From contig NC_082699.1 of the NCBI RefSeq assembly GCF_949987515.2, positions 74,992,281-75,056,280 on the forward strand: a stretch of 64,000 nt of DNA, written 5' to 3'. This DNA is from Delphinus delphis (taxonomy: Eukaryota; Chordata; Mammalia; Artiodactyla; Delphinidae). The notes under the pieces are model-generated. The model made no database searches. It was not told the DNA's origin and saw nothing but the letters and a program-made list of their open reading frames with translations. A program made the position numbers and the translations under genes. This document shows positions 55,631 through 64,000 of this stretch, piece by piece. Each line of letters opens with the position of its first letter. Position 1 is the stretch's first letter.

Positions 55631-56500
55631 GCGCTTCCTCACGCTGTGGGGTAGGGTGGGAGGTGAGGGGAGAGGTGGTGGTGAACATCCAGACTGGCCA
55701 TAAAGGGGACCTGGCAGACTAAGCTTAAGTGACTTAAGCGTTTCATATTTTGTTTGTGGCTATGGGGTAGAGTTACTGACATGCTAGTGACTGTCTGACA
55801 ATCTCCTCAGCATCTTGAGATGTATAAGGTCACGCCCAGGAAATGTACAACCCTGTAATAAAAGGGAAAATCATGTAGCAAAGCCTGTATCATTTTTTTC
55901 CATGTGCTGAAAAGGGGACTACAACCCTTAGGTTAAGGTCATATAAATATTCAATGATAAATATTGCTGTTTTGTTCTTCTATGTCACCTTGTAATTCCA
56001 ACTTCAAATTATGCTATATTATATTTATGGTCCATTATACCATATTAAAATTATTGATTAATGTGCCTGACCTTATTTCTTCTGTGAAGTTTCTGTTGAT
56101 GAAAAGCATGTTTTTGTGTTTGCATTCCCTGTGTCTAGCATAGTGTGTGGTTCAAGTAAGTTGTCAGTAATTTCCTATAGAACTGAGTTCTTTTGGACAA
56201 CTTAATTCATCTATCTGTCTATCTATCTAACTCCATAATAGGTATCTGTGTTGTTTCTGTCAATTTATATCCCATGTATACAGCCTCACAGACAATGCTT
56301 ATAATGGAATAAAAAGACAAGTTTACTTGGGCTTGGGTCCCAGTTTCCTCATTTATTAATAAGTAAGTGAAAGCGAACACATCATGATAAGTTTTTCTCA
56401 GCTAAAAAATATCCACATTGTCAAATTCATAGGGTAATTAAAAGCCTAAATGATAAAGCAGGTGAAGATATTAAAAAGTTATACTCTAGCTACTCTTCCC
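55631..56500. other. unassigned non-coding DNA
   Basis: No gene. A short (ATCT)n run lies at 56209-56229. Confidence 0.45.
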
Positions 56501-56504
56501 ACTG

Positions 56505-56700
56505 AGTAGCTCCAGATTCAAGTGCTTTAGAATCACTTGGTGGAACTTTTAAAATATGAACATACCTGACCTCAGTAAATCTCCAGTAAATTTGGGTTTC
56601 TGGGGGTGTATTCCAGCAAGTATATTTTTTGAAATCTTCCCAGGTTGTTCTGATACGCAGACCCAAGTAAGAACTTTGCTAATCCAAGGTAAGTATTAAG
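56505..56700 (+). repeat. hAT-Charlie-type DNA transposon fossil (MER5/MER20 group)
   Basis: 'agaatcacttggtggaactt', 'ttaaaatatgaacatacctg', 'ccagtaaatttgggtttctg' and 'cccaggttgttctgatacgc' parallel the non-autonomous MER-type pattern (agcatcacctgggagcttgttagaaatgca...cccaggtgattcgtatgca). The terminal repeats are not clearly preserved. Confidence 0.65.
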
Positions 56701-57465
56701 TAGAGGGTCTTGAATAAATGAAACTCATTTACAGCTGCTGAAGCAATAGACTCAGAGAACACATGCTTGTTGCCTTTAGAGCAAGGCAAACTTCTATGTA
56801 TTTTGTGAACTTATTAGTCAACAACTGGATTTTTATATAGAATTCTTTTTAAAGCATAGTCGGTAATCTGCTTCAAAATATATAGTAAATTATTAGGATA
56901 GAGTGTTTATTTTGATTTTCTGAAGAGTACGAAGCATGATCTGTTTTAGGAGATGGCCTTTCTTTATGATCCATTCCCAAATTTCAGCCATTTCTAAATT
57001 TCATTCAAAGATTATTGGTTTTTATTTACCTTCTTTTCATAATTCCTATAAATTAATGTTTGCTATAAGCAAGTATTTACTCCAATCCAGAAGGTTGGTG
57101 TGGCCTTTGACTATAATAAATAATCTCTGATATCTGCATTATTTCAAATACCTTGGAGAAGATGACCACAGATCAGAAAAGAGACGCTTTCATTTTTTAT
57201 GCAGGCAGGTTTGATAATTTAGTAAATCTTGGAATGTTAAGATTACCAAAACAAAGAAACAAACAGAAAACTTGTTATAGATCTCTGTGGAGACAGTTCT
57301 GAGAAATGGAACCCCCATTTCAACTGATGCTTTAGTTAAAATCAGAGGGGCAGAACTTTAACTGCTCAGCCAGATTCTTGGTTTGACATAAATACAAGCA
57401 GGTCAGACCCTTAAGAAAAAATAGTACTCTATTAGAGGAAAGAATTATAATTAAAGGCTGAAGCA
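56701..57465. other. unassigned non-coding DNA
   Basis: No recognised repeat or gene. Confidence 0.4.
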
Positions 57466-57469
57466 TATG

Positions 57470-57620
57470 ATTCTGCAAAAGCTGTTTAGGTACTTTGCTT
57501 GTTTCTTGGGCAGACTGTGAACTTCTTGTGAACCAAGACTTGGACTCACTCCTGTGTCCCTGTCACCCAAGATGGAGTCTCATGCAAAATCAGCCCTTGG
57601 TAAATGGCTGTTAAGTGGAT
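57470..57620 (+). repeat. L2 LINE 3' end, sense
   Basis: 'gcagactgtgaacttcttgt', 'actcctgtgtccctgtcacc' and 'cccttggtaaatggctgtta' match the sense L2 terminus. Confidence 0.7.
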
Positions 57621-58280
57621 GTAGTAATGGAAAAATATAATTCAAATGGAGCGAGCTAGTCACAGGAAAAACTATGTATTAAAAAGTATGATATAAATGG
57701 CTTTGCTGGTTGATTACTTCCATTTGGCAGAAGGTTGTAGCAATAAAAAGGATTTATTTGACTTTTATATCTAGACCAACCCAATAATGCTAAATATTGT
57801 TAAACTATGGACTCTGAAGCCACAGTGCTTTTTCAACCGTGGGGCAGGGGTGTCCTCCCAACAAGTTAATTGTGGAGTACATAAAACTGGTATCAATTCA
57901 AGGAACAGAATAGATCTCCACAAAATTCATGTCTTCTTCAATTTCATAGAAAATTACTGATTCTTTTTACATTGCTAGACCACAGAAATCCTAAAAGTGT
58001 CACAGAATCTGAAGAAGCCCCATTCACATTTACTAAGACTAAGGGAAAAACAGTATAAAGGTTGACTGTTCTATAATAGCTTGATATAACAAGTCTTATC
58101 TTGGTCTGTTTTTCACCTTCTTATGTTTGGAAAACATTTATTTATTACATTTTTCAGAGGGAGCAAGTTGGATAATCTTATTTTCAAGTTCTTATTTGAA
58201 TTCTCAGAAACATTAAATACCTCTGAATATTCCTACATTATTGAAGCACTCTTTCGTTAGTTTTAGTAACATCACGTGGT
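57621..58280. other. unassigned non-coding DNA
   Basis: No recognised repeat or gene. Confidence 0.4.
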
Positions 58281-58284
58281 TTTT

Positions 58285-59110
58285 CACCAACTGCTTTCAC
58301 TGCTCATTTTTCTCTGATGCACTTTAAATGTTGCATTTCTTCAAGGTTTTGTCTTGGTCTCCTTTCTTTTCTTACCCTATCCTCTCTTTAGACCAAATTG
58401 TATTCTTAGTCACAACTGCGATTACCATCCTTACCAAACTCAGCATGCTCATATCTAAATTGCAGTGACACACTACTGTATTTGTTCATTCTCTGATTTT
58501 TGTTGTTACTTTTAGCTAATGGCAAAACCGTGCACATAGCTGATCATATTAAACTCTTGAAGTTGGTTTTCTTTTATGTTTTTTGTTTTTCCTCTCCTCT
58601 ATCTCCTGGCCCTGCTCAATTAATGTCCAGTTAACTGATCATACCCAAGTAATCTCTGAGTCATGTTGAGGCTACCTTTGTAATGTGTTTCAGTGGGATG
58701 ACTCTTTCTGTCCCCAACCTTACCATTGAAAACTAGTGTATGAGTCAGCTTCCTCATTGGGAACTTGCTTACCATCAATCCATTATTCCTGTTGTTGGAA
58801 GCTAATTAATTTTAACACGTTTCATTATGTCGGTCCCTTGCTTGAAAGCATCTGACCACTCTCACTTGCCCCTAGAATAGGAGCAAAGTCTGTACTTGGT
58901 TGACACAAACCTGCTTTCCAGCCTCACTGTGTGTCTCTTTCTCACTGACTCTATTTGCCCCAACCATACTTGCCTAAACTTATTTATTAAAGCCCCTATT
59001 CTTACCCACTTCAGATTCCTGTACACATGAACTACCTGTCCCCAAAGGACTTGCCCTCCCACTTCTCTCTCATGGTCTCTGCTTTGTACACTCTGACACA
59101 AGAGAATTCC
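58285..59110 (+). repeat. L2/CR1-clade LINE, RT fragment and distal ORF2, sense
   Basis: 58330-58400 ('gttgcatttcttcaaggttt', 'tgtcttggtctcctttcttt') is a decayed form of the reverse-transcriptase block that encodes GVPQGSVLGPLLF in CR1/L2 LINEs. 58790-59100 follows the distal L2 text ('gtcggtcccttgcttgaaag', 'catctgaccactctcacttg', 'ttccagcctcactgtgtgtc', 'tatttgccccaaccatactt'). It has frameshifts and stops throughout. The middle (58500-58690) is less clear. Confidence 0.7.
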
Positions 59111-59201
59111 AGTTCTGGCCGTGATGGAGTAACAAATATCTTACTTCGTGTATTTCCCATAAACTTACTGCATGCTTATAAAGTTGAAAAAAAATGTTAA
59201 T

Positions 59202-62200
59202 TTCTTTTTTTAATAGACTTTATTTTTTAGACCAGTTTAAGGTTCACAGAAAAATCGAGCACAACATATGGAGAGTTCCCACAGACCTCCAGTTCTTACA
59301 ATAGTTCTGACAATGCAGTGTCATCCACTGTCAACATCCAGCACCGCAGTGGTACATTGGTTACAATCTATGAACCTACACTGACACATCGTAATTATCC
59401 CAAGTCCGTAGTGTACATCATAGTTCACTCTTGGTGCTGTACGTTCTATGGAATTGGACAAATGTATAAAGACACATGTTCACTATTATAGTATCATGCA
59501 GAATAGTTTCATGGCCCTAAAAGTCCTCTGTGCACTGGCGGTTCATCCATCTCTTTCCCCACCCCTGGCAACCACTGATCTTTTTGCTGTCTTCATATAT
59601 TTGTTTTTCTAGCATGTCACATAGCTTGAATTATACAGTATGTAGCCTTTTCAGATCGGCTTCCTTCATTTAGTAATATGCATTTAAAGTTCCTCCATGT
59701 CTTTTCATGGCTTGATAGTTCATTTATTTTTACTGCTAAATAATATCCCATTGTCTGGTTGTGCCACAGTTTATTCATCCATTCACACATGGAAAGACAT
59801 CTTGACTGCTTTCAAGTTTTGGCAATTATGAATAAAGCTGCCATAAACATCCGTGTGCAGGTTTTTGCGAGGACGTAAGTTTTCAACTCATTTGAGTAAA
59901 ATACCAAGGAGCATAATTGCTGAATCTTATGGTAAGATTATTTTTTTTAACTGGCAAACTGTCTTGCAAAATGGTTATACAATTTTGCAACCTTACAAGC
60001 AATTAATGAGGATTCCTGTTACTCTACATCCTGGCTATCACTTGGTGATGTCAGTGTTTTGAATTTTGGCCATTCAAATAGATGTGTAGTGGTATCTCAT
60101 TTGAATTTGCAGTTCCCTAACATGATGTGGAGCATCTTTTGATATGTTTGCTTGCCATCTGTGTATCTTCTTTGGTGAGGTTTCTGTTCAGTTCTTCTGC
60201 CCCTTTTCAAATTGGGTGGTTCGTTTTCTTATTGTTGAGTTTTAAGAGTTCTTTGTATATTTTGTATAATAGTCCTTTGTCAGATATGTCTTTTGAAAAT
60301 ATTTCCTCCCATTTTGTGATTTGTCCTGTCATTCTCTTGACAGTGTATTTGCAGAGCAGAGGTTTTTTTAAATTGTTGCTGTTTTTCAAATTTTAATTAA
60401 GTTCAGCATATCAGTTATTTCTTTCGTGGATCATGCCTTTGGCATTGTTCTATCTAAAAAGTCATCACCATACCCAAGGTCATCTAGACTTTTTCCTATG
60501 TTATCTTCCAGAAATTTTATAGTTTTGCATCTTACCTTTAGGTCTGTGATCCATTTTGAGTTAATTTTTATGAGGTATATACCATCTGTGTCTAAATCTA
60601 TGTATTTGCATGTGGATGTCCAATTGTTCTAGCACCATTTGCTGAAAAAATTATTTTCACTCCATTATACTGCATTTGTTCCTTTGTCAAAGAGCAGTTG
60701 ACTATATTTATGTAGGTCTATTTCTGGGCTTTCTTTTCTGCTCCATTGATCCATCTTTTGTCAAAGCCATACTGTCTTGATTATTGTAGCTTAATATTAA
60801 GTCTTAAAGTCAGATGGTGCCAGTCTTCCAACTTTGTTCCTCTGCTTCAGTATTGAGTTGATTCTTTTGGGTCTTTTTTCCTCTCCATATAAACTTTAGA
60901 ATCAGTTCGTTGATTTCTACAAAATAACTTACTGGGATTTTTATTGAGATTGCATTGAATCTATAGATCAACTTGGGAAGAACTGACATCTTGAGAATAT
61001 TGAGTCTTCCTATCCATGAATATGGAATTTATCTCCATTTATTTAGTTCTTTGATTTCTTCATCAGAGTTTCTCCTCACATGTATCTTGCACACATTTTT
61101 GTTTGATTTTACCTAAGAATTTCATTTTTGGGGGTGCTAATGCAAATGGTATTGTGCTTTAATTTCAAATTCCACTTTTTATTGCTGGTATATAAGAAAG
61201 TGATTGACTTTTGTCTATTAAGCTTGTATCCGGAAACCTTTCTGTAATCACTTGTTATTTCAGGAGGGTTTTTGTTTTGTTTTATTTTGTCATTTATTTC
61301 AGGTTTTCTACATAATCATGTCATAACCAAAGACAGCTATTTTTTCTTCCTTTCCCAACTATATACCTTTAAAAAGAATTTTTTTTTTTTTTTTGTATTG
61401 ACTAGGACTTCCAGTACAATGTTGAAAGAGAGTAGTGAGAGGGAACGTCTTTGCCTTGTTTCTAATCTTGGTGAGAAAGCTTAGAGTTTCTCACCATTAA
61501 GTATCATGTTAGCTTTAGGTTTTTTGGTTTTGTTTTGTTTTGTTGTTGATGTTCTTTAGAGTTTCCCCTCCATGCCTAGTTTTATGACTGGTTTATCATG
61601 AAGGGCTGTTGAATTTTGTCAAATGCTTTTTCTGCATCTGTTGCTATGCTCATATGATTTTTTCTTCTGTAGCCTATTAATGTGAAGGAATACATTAATT
61701 GATTTTTGAATATTTAAGTAGTCTTACATAACTTGGATAAATCCGACTTGGTCATGGTATATAACTAAATTTTTATACATTGTTGGGTTTGATATGCTAA
61801 TGTTTTCTTGAGGATTTTTGCATCTTGTTCATGAGAGGTAATTGTTTATTCTTTTATTTTCTTGTAGTGTCTTTGTCTGATTTTGATATTAGGGTAATCT
61901 GACCCCATAGAATGAGTTAGGAAGTTTCCCCTCTACTTCTATCTTCTGAAAATGATTACAGAGAATTGGCATAATTTCTTCATTAAATATTTGGTAGAAT
62001 TTACAAGTGAACCCACTTGGGCCTGGTTCTTTCTTTTTTTGAAAGGTTATTAGTTCTTGATTCAACTTCTTTAATAGATATGATTGTATGCAAATTCTAC
62101 TTATTTTGTGTGAGTTTTGGCAGATTTTGTTTTTTCAAGGAATTGATCCATTTCATCTAGGTTAGCAAATTGGTCCATTCCATCTAGGTTACCAAATGTG

Positions 62201-62832
62201 TGAACATTTGAGCATAGAGATTTCTACTCTAATTTTTGTTATTTATTTTATTCTGCTTACTTTGGATTTAATTTGCTCTTCTTTTTCTTATTTCCTAAGG
62301 TGGGAACTTAGATTATTGATTTTAGAGCTTTCCTTTTTTCTTATTTATGCATTCAATGCTATAAGTTTTGCTCTAAGCACTGCTTTAGCTGCATCCCACA
62401 AGTTTTGATAAGTCATATTTTCATTATAATTTAGTTGAAAGTACTTTTTAGTATCTCTTGAGATTTCTCTTAGAAGTATGTTGTTTAATCCCCAAGTATT
62501 TGAGTATTTTCCAGCTTTCTTTCTGTTAGTGATTTCTAGTTTAATTATCTGCAGTCTGAGAGCATACATATATGATAATAATTGTATTCTTTCTCTTTTA
62601 CATTTGTTAATTTTTTTAATGACCCAGAATGTGGTCTATCTTGATGAATGTTCCATGTAAGCTTGAGGAAAATGTGTGTTCTGCTGTTGTTGGATGAAGT
62701 AGTCTATAGATGTCGATTATATCCTGTTTACTAGTGATGATGCTGTTGAGTTCAGCTATGTCCTTACTGATTTTCTGCCTGCTGGGCCTGTCCTTTTCTA
62801 ATATGGGGATGTTGAAGTTTCAAACTATAAGT
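59202..62832 (-). mobile_element. L1 LINE, 3' UTR and most of ORF2, antisense, 5'-truncated
   Basis: The longest element in the window, about 3.6 kb. From the T tail at about 59202 it reads reverse 3' UTR ('gtttaaggttcacagaaaaa', 'gacacatcgtaattatccca'), then reverse ORF2: 'ggcaattatgaataaagctg', 'ttattgttgagttttaagag', 'gtcatcaccatacccaaggt', 'attgcattgaatctatagat', 'gcctggttctttcttttttt'. Minus-strand frames 60207-60389 and 62345-62569 are ORF2 remnants, the latter with 'NLWDAAKAVLR'. Many stops and frameshifts; no endonuclease or ORF1. L1MA/MB-like age. Confidence 0.93.
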
Positions 62833-62964
62833 AACCCTTTCTGGATGGTGTAAAGCTATGATCCTTAAAAGGAGAGGCACAAGTGAGTTCCACATCATTA
62901 TTTGGTTTTCTGCCATAGGGCAGAAAGAGTCCACCAAATTATTTAAAACAAAACAAAACAAACA
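62833..62964. other. junction DNA between opposed L1 elements
   Basis: Unassigned, ending in an A-rich (CAAAA)n-like stretch at 62942-62972. Confidence 0.4.
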
Positions 62965-64000
62965 AACAAATAAACACCTGAACAATTCAATAGGAAAAGA
63001 AAGTCTTTCTAGCAGATGGTACTGGAACATTTGGATGTCATATTGGAAAAAAATGTATGAACCTTTTTTGTATCTCAAACAATTTCAGAAAAAAATAATA
63101 TCAGATCATAAACCAAGAGTAAAAACTAAAACTAGCTTATTGCAGAAAACATAGGAAATTATCTCTGAAAACTTGGCCTTTGGCAAGATTTCTTAAAAAA
63201 GTCACAGATTGTACTAATAATTAAAAAAATACAGAAATAAACATAAGTTATTTAATAAACATAAATTACTTAATCAAAATTCAAACTTCTTTTCACCAAA
63301 AGTCACTGCTAAGAAAATGAATAGTTAAGCCACAGAGTGGAAGAAAATATTCATAATACATATATGAGACAAAGGACTTATACAAAGAACTTATACAAAG
63401 GCCAACATACAAAGCACTCCAACACCTAAACAGTATGAAAGAGAAACCACCCAGCTTTTAAAAATGAGCAAAATATTTAAACAAACATTTCACAACGAAA
63501 GATATACCTTGACTAAAAAACACATGTAAAAGTGCTTGATATACTTATCAACAGGGGAATGCAAAGCTAAACTGCCTTGTGATACCACTACACTCTTCAC
63601 TAGAATGAACATTCTTATATCTGGCAACACTAAATGTTGGCAAGGTGTGGTACAACCAGAATCCTTATACATTTTTGGTAGATGTGTGAAATGAAATAAC
63701 CACTTTGAAAAACTGTTAGCAGTTTCTTATAAAGTTAAATATCTAACCTAACTGTGAGCAGGTACAGTCTTAGCTATGTCCACACCAAGATATGTAAAAC
63801 ATAACCTTAGTAGCTTTATTTATAATAGCCTATAGGTTGAAGCAACTCATATATCCATTAGCAAGAGGACTGATTAACACATTGTGAAATATTTGAACAA
63901 TTAAAGACTATTCACCAACAAAAAGGAATGCAACTACTGATGCATGGTATAAGTGAATAAAAGAAACCAGAGGCAAAATTTATAATAGATTGTGCATGTC
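62965..64000 (+). repeat. ancient L1 LINE, ORF2 3' part, sense, runs off the window
   Basis: 'cttctagcagatggtactgg', 'aacatttggatgtcatattg', 'tcttaaaaaagtcacagatt', 'gtggaagaaaatattcataa', 'gcaaagctaaactgccttgt', 'gttggcaaggtgtggtacaa', 'tttgaaaaactgttagcagt' and 'gctttatttataatagccta' follow ORF2 in order. More decayed than the neighbouring antisense L1, so older. Its 3' end lies beyond the window. Confidence 0.82.

Overview
The window is mammalian nuclear DNA and almost certainly cetacean. The marker is seven copies of a roughly 200-bp tRNA-derived SINE that opens 'GGGCTTCCCTGGTGGCGCAG' and carries a GC-rich body ('GCTGGGCCCGTGAGCCATGG') and an A-rich tail. This is the CHR-type SINE (Cetacea/Hippo/Ruminant group) in the form that is abundant and young in whales and dolphins. 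L1 tails ending in an ACTCCAATAAAGATGTT motif fit the same group. I cannot name the species, chromosome or flanking genes.

I find no intact protein-coding gene, no RNA gene and no CpG island. Every long open frame is either a stretch of decayed L1 ORF2 or a chance frame inside repeats or unique DNA. The window reads as a gene desert or the inside of a very long intron. The one unexplained, exon-like item is a 59-codon CpG-rich open frame on the minus strand at 14863-15042, which I cannot identify.

Layout. 1-7.8 kb: old MIR and L2 fragments, an ancient L1/HAL1-like element (2.96-3.87 kb), two purine tracts, and an AT-rich palindrome at 7.85 kb. 7.97-20.5 kb: an L1 3' end, several long L2 fragments, MIRs and two CHR SINEs. 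20.66-23.79 kb: a composite L1 locus inside an L2, consisting of an inverted 5' piece, a sense piece carrying a CHR SINE, and a second tandem 3' unit. 24.2-24.7 kb: two CHR SINEs tail to tail. 25.6-28.4 kb: a MIR cluster. 29.1-31.4 kb: an ancient L1 split by a younger L1 3' end, itself split by a CHR SINE. 31-42 kb: L2 and MIR fragments and one SINE inside a MIR. 42.7-45.2 kb: a MaLR/MLT1-type solo LTR and an ancient L1 in two pieces. 45-53 kb: mostly unassigned unique DNA. 53.2-55.6 kb: two solo LTRs, the second cleanly splitting a MIR. 56.5-59.1 kb: a hAT-type fragment and L2 sequence including a decayed reverse-transcriptase segment. 59.2-64 kb: a 3.6-kb antisense L1 followed by an older sense L1 that runs off the window.

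The contents do not form a pathway. What the sequence records is layered retrotransposon history: MIR and L2 oldest, then L1M, LTR and hAT elements, then younger L1, then CHR SINEs, which interrupt all the others. Family names come from recognition of consensus sequences by eye, not from a database search, so boundaries of old elements are good to a few tens of bases and subfamily names are tentative.
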